In this document: positions 39,390 to 47,002 of the stretch, piece by piece | Position numbering within the stretch: position 1 is the first letter of the stretch | Layout: each line of letters begins with the position of its first letter | Assembly: GCA_009903825.1 (NCBI GenBank) | Contig: WYEN01000115.1 | Location: 1-64,000 of the forward strand | DNA from: Desulfurococcales archaeon | GTDB taxonomy: Archaea > Thermoproteota > Thermoprotei_A > Sulfolobales > AG1 | DNA length: 64,000 bases | Reading direction: 5' to 3' | Made by a program: the position numbers and the translations under genes | Notes under the pieces: generated by a model | Told to the model about the DNA's origin: nothing | What the model saw: the letters and a program-made list of their open reading frames with translations, nothing else | The model's database searches: none

Positions 39390-39611
39390 ATGCCTATGAT
39401 GATGCTTGGGACAAATACAAGAGGACACAAAGGATGGGTCACTTTGAGATGTAGCATATGTAATAAGAAGATGATTGTCGGAGAGGAGCAAATATATATA
39501 TGTCCTAAATGTAGCGTAGGGGCCAGAAAAACAGCTTTCTGTAGAGCTTGTGCAAGGATCACACACTACAGATGTCCTTATTGTGGCACAGAACTTCAGC
39601 TTTATCCATAA
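39390..39611 (+). CDS. Small zinc-ribbon protein
   Basis: 73-aa protein with four C-x2-C pairs: CSIC, CPKC, CRAC and CPYC, enough for two zinc ribbons back to back. The N-terminus is basic and Gly-rich. Similar small conserved proteins are found in crenarchaea; they probably bind RNA or protein, but the function is not known. ATG start, with GGAGG about 10 nt upstream. A NUDIX gene follows after 25 bp on the same strand. Confidence 0.8.
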   Translation: MPMMMLGTNTRGHKGWVTLRCSICNKKMIVGEEQIYICPKCSVGARKTAFCRACARITHYRCPYCGTELQLYP

Positions 39612-39636
39612 AATGTTCTTATAAAAGATCGGGAGC

Positions 39637-40191
39637 ATGATATCTGATATAAAATTAGAGAACGTGCTACTTAAATTATATAGACTTGTTGATGAGAGAA
39701 ATTGTTATGAAAAAGCTTTTGACGCCGCTGTAGCAGTTTTATATGATGTTTTGAAAGACAGAGTTCTTTTGATTGAGAGAGTCGAGAATCCTCTTGATCC
39801 TTGGTCAGGCCACATAGCTTTTCCGGGAGGAAGAAGAGAGAATAAGGATCTTAATAGCTATATGACTAGCATAAGAGAGCTTTATGAAGAGATTAATATA
39901 AAGAATCTAAAGATCATACATTTAGGGCCTATGAAGACTTATGTAAGTAGAGGTGTTGTTAAAGTGATCCCGCATATATATCTTGTGAAAGAGGCTGGAG
40001 AGATAATGTGGAATAAAGACGAGATTAAAAAAGCTGAATGGGTGTTATTGAGAGAATTGAGAGAGATTGTTTGTCCTCAGAATTATACGCCTCGTTGTTT
40101 TTCGACTCAGAGGTTTAGTAAGATTATATGGGGGCTTACCGGAAGAATATTAGGAGATATCTTAGATATATTATCAGATGATGAGGCATGA
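39637..40191 (+). CDS. NUDIX hydrolase, coenzyme A diphosphatase-like
   Basis: NUDIX box in the variant found in CoA and related diphosphatases: AFPGGRRENKD...IRELYEEINI, with the metal-binding E-x2-E-E in RELYEE at about residue 88-93. It follows a region (ERVENPLDPWSGHIAFPGG) that matches the CoAse upstream signature only loosely. 184 aa. It could hydrolyse CoA, a dinucleoside polyphosphate or another nucleoside diphosphate derivative. ATG start after GATCGGGAG. Confidence 0.85.
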   Translation: MISDIKLENVLLKLYRLVDERNCYEKAFDAAVAVLYDVLKDRVLLIERVENPLDPWSGHIAFPGGRRENKDLNSYMTSIRELYEEINIKNLKIIHLGPMKTYVSRGVVKVIPHIYLVKEAGEIMWNKDEIKKAEWVLLRELREIVCPQNYTPRCFSTQRFSKIIWGLTGRILGDILDILSDDEA

Positions 40192-40225
40192 GCGTTTTGA
40201 TTAGATGATGTGAAAGCTCCTCTGA

Positions 40226-40672
40226 TCATATCTCTCTCTTTATCTTCTGCTCAACTTTTATAAACTCTATTAATGTCTCTGGATAATTGCCGGTAGGATC
40301 TTTCTCATACTTTTTTATCATATCCCATATAGTTATTAAAGCTGTCGCAACAGAGACTAAGGCCTCTATCTCTACGCCTGTCTTATAGACTGAAGACACT
40401 TTACTCCTAACCTCTACATAATCCTCTCCGAAATTAAATTCCAGAGACACGTGAGTAAGTGGTATCGGATGCGTTAAAGGGATTAGATCAGAAGTTTTTT
40501 TAGCAGCTAATATGCCGGCAATTCTAGCAGTCTCTATGACGTTTCCTTTCTCAATTTCATTATTCAAGATCTTTCTTATAGTCTCTTTTCTAAGCCTTAT
40601 CCTGCCTGTGGCAACAGCTTCTCTATATACGTCAGGCTTTTCAGATACATCGATCATGACCATACGTCTCAT
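40226..40672 (-). CDS. moaC: Cyclic pyranopterin monophosphate synthase
   Basis: Second half of the first step of molybdopterin synthesis. The family features are MIDVSEKP at the start, ARIAGILAAKKTSDLIPLTH (about 67-86) and the C-terminal VEIEALVSVATALITIWDM. 148 aa, normal. The pterin cofactor would supply the aldehyde oxidoreductase encoded at 30.2-32 kb. The start codon overlaps the stop of the upstream HTH gene by 4 bp. Confidence 0.94.
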   Translation of the reverse strand: MRRMVMIDVSEKPDVYREAVATGRIRLRKETIRKILNNEIEKGNVIETARIAGILAAKKTSDLIPLTHPIPLTHVSLEFNFGEDYVEVRSKVSSVYKTGVEIEALVSVATALITIWDMIKKYEKDPTGNYPETLIEFIKVEQKIKREI

Positions 40673-40953
40673 TCCTCTCTCTCACTGTCAATTAATTCTT
40701 TTAAAATTCTAAGCCTAGGATCAGTCCATACAGGTGTGAAATATCTTGTTCTTCCCAGCCTGATCTCTTCAACGATTCCTACGCTGATCATTTCTTCGAG
40801 ATATTTTTTGACTAAAGAATATGAAAGATCTAATTCTCTGGATATCTTATTTATGTTTCCTCCTCCATTGATTAATAGATATTTTAATACTCTATATCTC
40901 CCAGGTGAGCTTAATACTCTTTCTATAAAGTCTTTCTTGATATTTGACGTCAT
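40669..40953 (-). CDS. Winged-helix transcription regulator
   Basis: 94-aa winged-helix protein: RVLKYLLINGGGNINKISRE, then LSYSLVKKYLEEMISVGIVEE (recognition helix, given in part), and a wing RLGRTRYFTP. It resembles archaeal ArsR-like or MarR-like single-domain regulators without metal-binding cysteines. ATG start with GAGGGG upstream. The 4-bp overlap with moaC suggests joint expression, possibly autoregulation of a pterin-related operon, which is inference. Confidence 0.82.
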   Translation of the reverse strand: MTSNIKKDFIERVLSSPGRYRVLKYLLINGGGNINKISRELDLSYSLVKKYLEEMISVGIVEEIRLGRTRYFTPVWTDPRLRILKELIDSEREE

Positions 40954-40964
40954 AATACCCCTCT

Positions 40965-42206
40965 TTATTCTTCGGAAACTATCTTATTAATTAACTCATC
41001 TACTCTTTTCTTAAGAGACTCAAGCGGGGCCGCACCTATACCTATCATAGTGGTTCTTCCTCTTCTCCCCTTTCCGCTCGGTCTGGTCTCTATGATGCCC
41101 ATTCTCTTCATATTCATTATGTACTCATATATTTGTGTATGTCTTCTAGGCTCTTTCGAGTATGCAGATGTTATTCTTCTATACTCATTCTCTGCTTCTC
41201 CTATCGATATGTAGGGGGCTCCTGTTTTTGACAATACTTCTATAATTGCTTTTAATAGAAGAAGCTCGTGTATTGTGAGATTCTGTAGAGCCTCTGAGAT
41301 AACTATCACGTCTGGGGTCACAAGAGCTCTAGCTTTTCTCACATGATCTATTTTAACCACTGGAGAATTCTCTTGATCAGCCGCCTCTCCTGCTAGTAGC
41401 AACGTCTCGATAGAGGCTCTAGCATTTCCGCTCCCCCCATGATCATGTCCTTCGAGATCTGCTATATAAGAGATCACTTCATCAGAGACTGTTCCTTTGT
41501 GAAATGCCTCGTCTCTTCTCTCTGTAAGAATATCTTTTAGTTCAGAAGATTTGTAGGGGCTGAACTTTACAATGTTTCTTACTACATAACCGTATGTTGC
41601 TGAGTCAAGTCTGTTTACTATATAGTAGTCTCTGGAGATAAGTATATAATTGATCCTTTTGCTCCAGTTCGGAAACTCGTCATAAAGTCTCAGAAGAAAA
41701 TACACGTTTTCAGATCCTGATGTTTCTATGAAGTAATCAAATTCGTCGAGCGCCACAATCAAATATATATTGAATTTATCTAGATACTCGTGTAAGAATT
41801 GTGTGAGTTCTCTTGGTGAGAATCCTCTTAAAGGTATTGGCGCATTTAATACTCTTATTATCTCTGTTACAACCTCATATAAAGTTCTGTTTCTATGACA
41901 ATTTATATGAACATATCTGAGGTCTATTCCTCTTCTGAGAGCAAATTCTCGAAATTCTCTTCCGAATACTCTCGTAGTCACTGTCTTGCCAGTTCCTACG
42001 CCGCCTACTGCAAGAACTTTGATGCTTGAGCTGCCTGGGGAAGTTATGATCTGTTTGAAGTATTCTGCTAATTGTTTGATCTGATTCTCTCTATGAGGAA
42101 GTGAGGGAGGTATGTATTCTGGATATAAAACTTCTTTTCTTTTAAAAACGCTTACTCTAGAGATTGTCTCTTCAATTAACTTCTTAGGATCCATTGTATG
42201 CTCCAT
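40965..42206 (-). CDS. cdc6: Orc1/Cdc6 origin-binding ATPase
   Basis: Replication initiator that recognises the origin and loads MCM. Walker A VGGVGTGKT is at about 67-75, Walker B IVALDEFDYF near 148-157, and sensor 1 YILISRDYY near 188. A C-terminal winged helix (about 320-410) includes PSGKGRRGRTTMIG. 413 aa, normal. Archaeal origins often lie beside cdc6, and 180 bp of AT-rich sequence lies upstream, but I see no convincing array of origin recognition boxes there. Confidence 0.93.
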   Translation of the reverse strand: MEHTMDPKKLIEETISRVSVFKRKEVLYPEYIPPSLPHRENQIKQLAEYFKQIITSPGSSSIKVLAVGGVGTGKTVTTRVFGREFREFALRRGIDLRYVHINCHRNRTLYEVVTEIIRVLNAPIPLRGFSPRELTQFLHEYLDKFNIYLIVALDEFDYFIETSGSENVYFLLRLYDEFPNWSKRINYILISRDYYIVNRLDSATYGYVVRNIVKFSPYKSSELKDILTERRDEAFHKGTVSDEVISYIADLEGHDHGGSGNARASIETLLLAGEAADQENSPVVKIDHVRKARALVTPDVIVISEALQNLTIHELLLLKAIIEVLSKTGAPYISIGEAENEYRRITSAYSKEPRRHTQIYEYIMNMKRMGIIETRPSGKGRRGRTTMIGIGAAPLESLKKRVDELINKIVSEE

Positions 42207-42386
42207 TTAAAAATGTTTTTAGATAAATAAAAGTAACAGGTGTCCGAAACTATTTTATTTATAATTTTATGATAGAGCCAGTCTATTTCATATTGTTTTT
42301 TAAGATATAAACTGAACAGACATTTCAGCCGTCTTATAGACAATTAATTTTTGATCTTAGATGTATCTAAGGCCTTCAAATTTTGT
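42207..42386. other. AT-rich intergenic region upstream of cdc6
   Basis: 180 bp without a gene, holding A/T runs and two short imperfect repeats (CTGAAC...TTTCAG near 42311-42328). AACAGGTGTCCGAAAC near 42236-42251 has a loose likeness to a mini origin-recognition box. This is a possible origin on position alone; the motif evidence is weak. Confidence 0.25.
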
Positions 42387-42926
42387 TTAAAAAGATCTTT
42401 TTAAACGATCTTCTTTAGGTTTGATTATTGAGATCAGAAACATGTTATCTATATTCTCTAACTTGATTATAAGATCAGGTTTTTTAAAGTCTATGATGCC
42501 GAGATTTTTTTCATATAATCTTCTTCCTATTAAAGTCTCTAATCTATGACAGCTGTCTATAAAATCTCCTCTTTTTATACAGTCTACATAAAATTTTGCT
42601 CCTCTATATTTGATAAACATGTCCTCTATTACATCTGTTAATCTTAGGATTTCATCCTGATTTTTTAATATGATACATTTGTCAGCTACCACGAATCTTG
42701 CTAATGCTGAGGGTCTCATCTTTTTCATAAGATTTTTTAATGATTCTTTGTCTAATATTGTGTATATTAATATGACGTCTCTGAATCTTGTCTCTAAAAC
42801 TTCTGCCTCTGGATCGTATGGAAATATTATATCTTTAAGTTCTTTAACCGCTCTTTTGGCTTTTCCAGTATATGATGTTGCTATTGCTGATGGACATATT
42901 CTTTCTTCTTTTATCTTCTCCACCAT
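42387..42926 (-). CDS. THUMP-like domain protein
   Basis: 179-aa protein whose C-terminal half (about 90-170) looks like a THUMP RNA-binding fold, including DLIIKLENIDNMFLISIIKP near the end. Such proteins often partner tRNA-modifying enzymes (for example the Tan1 family). The N-terminal half resembles the ferredoxin-like fold that precedes THUMP. No catalytic motif is present, so it is likely an accessory RNA-binding protein. The ATG overlaps the end of rfcL by 16 bp. Confidence 0.7.
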   Translation of the reverse strand: MVEKIKEERICPSAIATSYTGKAKRAVKELKDIIFPYDPEAEVLETRFRDVILIYTILDKESLKNLMKKMRPSALARFVVADKCIILKNQDEILRLTDVIEDMFIKYRGAKFYVDCIKRGDFIDSCHRLETLIGRRLYEKNLGIIDFKKPDLIIKLENIDNMFLISIIKPKEDRLKRSF

Positions 42927-44329
42927 TTATCAAGGCCTGTCTGTCCACTGATCTTCTCTTCTTTCTTAACTTCTTTTTTAGTCTTCTTCTCCTTCTCTAT
43001 CTTCTCTTCTCTCTTCTCGTGCTCTCTCTCTTTCTCATGAGATATTTTTTGTATAAATGTCTGATACTCTTTTATTTTTCTAAGGATCTCACTGCTTTTT
43101 TCTCCAGCAAGAATTTTGATCATATGATCTGTGAGACCGTAGCTTAAAGCCATTTTTGCCGCGAGATCTGTGTTATGTTGAAATATGATTCTTAGAAACG
43201 GTATCACATCCGTTTTTGCTCGTAGTCTTGATATATGCTCTCTTGCTCCTATTATAGATGCTATTGAGTTGAGTATTTCTCTGGTCTCTTTCGTCTTGCT
43301 AAGTTCTCTGATCCTTTCTGGAAAGCTATATTTTACCCATCTCCATTTGTCTTTCTCATTATTTTTTATGGCAAATGCTATGCCAGGTCCCATGAGGTCT
43401 ATTGCGTATGATAGCAGGTCCCAGTCTCCTGTTCTTATGATCCTTGACGTGTATATTGTTGCTTTCGCCAGGTTCTCATATGCTCTCCATAGATCCTCTG
43501 GATCTTGTATTTGATTAGGAAGGTTCTCGTTAAGCCATTCTAGTAGCATATCTCTGTCTAAGCTTGTGTTTGTGATCGCGTTTTTTGCTTGCCAAGCGTA
43601 TTTTGAGCCGAATATATTTCTTAGCGTCTCAAACGGATCCAGCTCTCTATCTCTTCGTCTTAAGATCGTCTTTGTAAGATCAAGATCTACTTTTCCGAAT
43701 CCTTCTGCGACTGCCTGTAGATCATTTATTGCAGATCTCAGATCTCCTGAGGATAGATTATATATATATTCTAATGCATCTTCTTTACATATTATGTTTT
43801 CTGCGACACATATTCTTCTAAGGATCTCTAGTATCTCTCTTTTCCCAAGTTTTTTAAGGCCTATCATGAGCACGTTTTCTCTCAGACTTCTCAACTGATT
43901 AGCCCATGGATCGTTTGCCGTCATTATTATTGGAAACTTCGTCTCCTCTATTAATCTTAAGATAGCGTCTATTGCTCCTGCATCTATCTTCTCATATATC
44001 CCATCTACCTCGTCCATTAGAATGATCTTTTTTCTGCCGTCCAGACTTAGTTTGTCTGATGATTTTATTGCCACACGATCTATATCTCTGCTTCTTCTAA
44101 AGTCGCTTGCATTCATCTCGATCAGTTCATAACCAAATTCTCTGGCTAGACATTCTACCAATGTTGTCTTGCCTATGCCTGGGGGGCCGTATAATAATGC
44201 TGCCTTCTTCTCTGTGTTCGGGAATCTCTTGAGCCAATCTATTAATATGTTTTTAGCCTCTTCTTGATTTACGTATTCATTTAATTTTTTTGGTCTGTAT
44301 TTGATTATCCATGGAAGTTTAGTGTTTAC
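42911..44329 (-). CDS. rfcL: Replication factor C large subunit
   Basis: Clamp-loader large subunit that opens PCNA. The full frame begins VNTKLPWIIKYRPKKLNEYV and includes Walker A GPPGIGKTT (about 48-56) and DEVDG (Walker B, about 108). A charged linker leads to QTGLDKWWRR at the C-terminus, a clear PCNA-interacting box. The first ATG in frame (44161) would cut off Walker A, and no ATG, GTG or TTG lies upstream. GTA at 44329, 7 nt after GGAGGGGTG, is the best start; it lies within the last codons of rfcS. 472 aa. Confidence 0.92.
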   Translation of the reverse strand, partial: VNTKLPWIIKYRPKKLNEYVNQEEAKNILIDWLKRFPNTEKKAALLYGPPGIGKTTLVECLAREFGYELIEMNASDFRRSRDIDRVAIKSSDKLSLDGRKKIILMDEVDGIYEKIDAGAIDAILRLIEETKFPIIMTANDPWANQLRSLRENVLMIGLKKLGKREILEILRRICVAENIICKEDALEYIYNLSSGDLRSAINDLQAVAEGFGKVDLDLTKTILRRRDRELDPFETLRNIFGSKYAWQAKNAITNTSLDRDMLLEWLNENLPNQIQDPEDLWRAYENLAKATIYTSRIIRTGDWDLLSYAIDLMGPGIAFAIKNNEKDKWRWVKYSFPERIRELSKTKETREILNSIASIIGAREHISRLRAKTDVIPFLRIIFQHNTDLAAKMALSYGLTDHMIKILAGEKSSEILRKIKEYQTFIQKISHEKEREHEKREEKIEKEKKTKKEVKKEEKISGQTGLDKWWRR

Positions 44330-45320
44330 GGCTTGACACCCCTCCTATTTTGTTTCCTAGAAGAACTAGTTTTGCTAAGAGAGCGTTCAGCTGGATCTCT
44401 TCGTCAGCTCCTTCAGCGAGCCTGAAGTTTATCTCTCCTATGTAGTCTGCTATTGTGACCTTAATGTCCTCTGGTATAGAGAGGTCGCTGGAGAATATCT
44501 CTCTATGCATTTGTTTCACTACGTCTAGTCCTGAGAGCCCGTATTCAATCATTAGTTTTCTTAGTTTATTTCTTGCTTCCACGAATTTTCCTGAGAATGC
44601 CAGCTGTATCATTTCTCTGATCTCTTTTGGATGTGCCAACCCTACCACTTTATATACTGTCTCAACATCTACTTTTCCTAATGCTGCTGATGCTTGTAAT
44701 ATATTGATCGCTTTTCTCATGTCTCCTTCTGAGATCTCGTATATCACTTCTAAAGCTTCTTCGTCGTATTCTACATTTTCTTTATCAGCTATATATCTTA
44801 GTCTCTCGACCACATCTTCTTTAGATAATGGCATGAATCTGAATACTGCGCATCGGCTTTGGATAGGCTCTATAATTTTCGAGGGAAAGTTTGCTAATAG
44901 TATGAATCTTGTTGTCTCAACATACATCTCCATAAGTCTTCTCAGAGCTTGTTGCGCGTCTGCAGTCATATTGTCAGCTTCGTCTAATATGACTATTTTA
45001 AATGGTACTCCCGGCGGTACTGCTGTTCTTGAGAATTCTTTGATTTTTGTTCTTATCACATCAATTCCTCTCTCGTCTGATGCATTTGTCTCGAGGACGT
45101 ATCGTGTATAATTATCTCCGTATAAGTCTCTTGCAAGAGCTAATGCTACTGTTGTTTTTCCCACTCCTGGAGGGCCCGCGAAAAGTAGGTGTGGCATATT
45201 TTTTTCTTCAACAAATTTCATGAGTCTTGCAATGATCTCTCTCTGATTAACAACTTCTTTGAGAGATCTAGGTCTATACTTCTCTGTCCAAAGGATCTGA
45301 GATAATATCTCTGAACTCAT
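44319..45320 (-). CDS. rfcS: Replication factor C small subunit
   Basis: AAA+ small subunit of the clamp loader, four copies per complex. WTEKYRPRSLKEVVNQ at the start, Walker A AGPPGVGKTTVALALARDL (about 48-66), Walker B ILDEADNMT (about 108) and the SRC motif IQSRCAVFRF (about 150) are all present. About 333 aa. The ATG at 45320 (MSSEILSQ) is preferred over a TTG four codons upstream. Its last 11 bases overlap the proposed rfcL start. Confidence 0.96.
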   Translation of the reverse strand: MSSEILSQILWTEKYRPRSLKEVVNQREIIARLMKFVEEKNMPHLLFAGPPGVGKTTVALALARDLYGDNYTRYVLETNASDERGIDVIRTKIKEFSRTAVPPGVPFKIVILDEADNMTADAQQALRRLMEMYVETTRFILLANFPSKIIEPIQSRCAVFRFMPLSKEDVVERLRYIADKENVEYDEEALEVIYEISEGDMRKAINILQASAALGKVDVETVYKVVGLAHPKEIREMIQLAFSGKFVEARNKLRKLMIEYGLSGLDVVKQMHREIFSSDLSIPEDIKVTIADYIGEINFRLAEGADEEIQLNALLAKLVLLGNKIGGVSSRKH

Positions 45321-45377
45321 CGTTGTGCCCAAACAATTATTTAGTCGAAAACATTAAAAAATCTGAGCATCTCTTAA

Positions 45378-45434
45378 CCCCTCATCGCTACAATGGCTCT
45401 TCACTGATCAGCCCGCCCGTCGTGGTCATCGGGG
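45378..45434 (-). ncRNA. Dual-guide C/D box sRNA targeting 16S rRNA
   Basis: On the minus strand a 57-nt RNA with a terminal stem CCCC/GGGG, C box GATGA (45430-45426), D' box CTGA (45411-45408), C'-like GTGAAGA, and a degenerate D box ATGA (45385-45382). The D' guide ACGACGGGCGG matches 16S CCGCCCGTCG over 10 bp and places the fifth position upstream of D' on the residue equal to E. coli C1402. The D guide GCCATTGTAGC matches 16S GCTACAATGGC over 11 bp. A TATA-like TTTTATAATAG is centred 26 bp upstream. Confidence 0.7.
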
Positions 45435-45454
45435 TCAATAATATATTTAGTTTT

Positions 45455-45467
45455 CTATTATAAAAAT
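45455..45467 (-). promoter_or_regulatory. TATA box of the C/D sRNA
   Basis: TTTTATAATAG on the minus strand is centred near 45460, 26 bp before the CCCC start of the sRNA at 45434. On the plus strand the same AT-rich element could also act for the zinc-ribbon microprotein gene. Confidence 0.45.
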
Positions 45468-45482
45468 TTTTCTGTGAATAAT

Positions 45483-45632
45483 TTGCCCGGTTGGAGATTG
45501 AGATGTAAAACCTGTGGGACAGAATGGATACTTAAAGTAAGCTATAGAATCAACGATTTCAAAACTATTTATCATTACTGCAGAACATGTAGAAAAAATA
45601 CTTTCCATGAAATCATAGAAAGAATAAAATAA
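45483..45632 (+). CDS. Zinc-ribbon microprotein
   Basis: 49-aa frame with TTG start: two C-x2-C pairs (CKTC at 8-11 and CRTC at 33-36) separated by 21 residues of beta-hairpin-like sequence, and a basic pattern overall. It fits a single zinc ribbon that could bind nucleic acid. No family recognised. Weak ribosome site (GTGA). It runs against the rRNA operon and ends 26 bp from the 23S processing stem, so its 3' part overlaps the likely rRNA terminator. Confidence 0.6.
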   Translation: MPGWRLRCKTCGTEWILKVSYRINDFKTIYHYCRTCRKNTFHEIIERIK

Positions 45633-45650
45633 AAAGAGTTTGAAAAAAGA
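45621..45650 (-). terminator. T-rich terminator after 23S rRNA
   Basis: Read on the minus strand, this stretch holds TCTTTTTTC and CTCTTTTTATTTTATTC shortly after the 23S trailer stem. Crenarchaeal terminators are typically such T-rich runs. It overlaps the end of the plus-strand zinc-ribbon gene. Confidence 0.45.
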
Positions 45651-45657
45651 TCATTAA

Positions 45658-45698
45658 GAGCACCGCATGCCCAGTTAACACCCAGACCAGCCTCGCCT
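45658..45698 (-). other. 23S rRNA processing stem, 3' arm
   Basis: GAGCACCGCATGCCCAG and CCAGACCAGCCTCGCC (plus strand) are the inverted complement of the 5' arm at 50710-50749, interrupted by unequal internal segments that form a bulge-helix-bulge motif. This is the usual archaeal endonuclease (EndA) cleavage signal that frees pre-23S rRNA. Confidence 0.8.
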
Positions 45699-46049
45699 GT
45701 CCGCAGCAATAGCCGCGGACAGTGCTCCCAGGAGGAGCCCACAGCCTCGGGCGATTGGGAGCGGCAGGCTCGTCCCTCGGAAAACCCTCGGGACATACAC
45801 CCCCGCCCCATCAACCCCGTCTTCTACGGGAGCCCTCGCCCGCCGGAGAAAACTCCGGCGAGACGGCCGCCTCTTTTCGGGGTGGGGTTCCCGCTTAGAT
45901 GCTTTCAGCGGTTACCCCTTACGGCGTGGCTGCCCGGCATACACCCAGTCGAATGACCGGTAGACTAGAGGCCGCGGCGACCCGTTCCTTTCGTACTAGG
46001 GTCACCTTCCCCTCAGGCGGCCCGCACCCCCCGTGGGTAGAGTCCGACC

Positions 46050-46253
46050 TTTTGAGGAGGGGGGCTAGGCTATAGATATAAGCTATTATAGACATAATCT
46101 TGACCCCCTCTCCCGCCCTCAAGAGCTTTATGCCCCCTTCGGAGCGGATCATAGGTTCCTCTCATTTATTCGAGTTTACATCTGCCATCTGAGGGCGGTG
46201 AGGAGGATAAGCAAATGTCTTATATTAAGGATAATAAAGCCTAGCCCGTCCCT
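46050..46253 (-). other. 23S rRNA intron H (peptidyl transferase region, 204 nt)
   Basis: Interrupts GTGAGACAG|GGTCGGACTC of domain V. Its ends pair: AGGGACGGGCTAGGC with GCCTAGCCCCCCT. An internal stem CCGCCCTCA/TGAGGGCGG divides it. No open frame of note. This exon boundary sits only 14 nt from intron G. Confidence 0.85.
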
Positions 46254-46267
46254 CTGTCTCACGACGG

Positions 46268-46405
<138 letters not shown>

Positions 46406-47002
46406 GGCAGCCCCACCCTTGGGGGCTGCTGCACCCCCAGGATGGGAAGAGCCGACATCGATGTAGCAATCCGCGGGGTCGATGGGGACTCTCGCCCGCG
46501 ACGACCCTGTTATCCTTGGGGTAACTTTTCTGTCATGCCCAGCCCCCTCCGAGGGGGGCATGAGCGTTCGCTAGGCCGCGGTTTCCCGGCCAGGCCCCTT
46601 GTGTTCAAGGGCCTGGTCAGGCCGGCTTTTGCCCTTGCACTCTACGGCGGAGTTCTGACCCGCCTGAGCCGGCCTTTGGGCGCCCGTGTTATCTTTTCGC
46701 GGGCGTGCCGCCCCAGCCGAACCGCCCACCTGACACTGTCCCCCGGTTTCCCGGGGTTAGGCCTCCAGACCCCGGTAGGCAGTGTTTCATTGGCGGCTCA
46801 GCAACTCCCGAAAGAGCTGCCTCACAGCCTCCTGCCTACGCTACGTACCGAGGTCCAGAGGCCAATGCCAGGCTGCGGTAAAGCTCCACAAGGTCTTCTC
46901 TCCCTACGGGGGGATGCCAGCCTGTGCACTGGCTCCGTGGGCTTCACGGGGTCCCGGGCTGGGACAGTGGGGCCCTCGTTGATCCATTCATGCGCGCCGG
47001 AA

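Noticed and set aside
42207-42386. A firm replication origin next to cdc6
   Set aside because: There is only one weak box-like sequence and no array of inverted origin recognition boxes; left as a low-confidence region.
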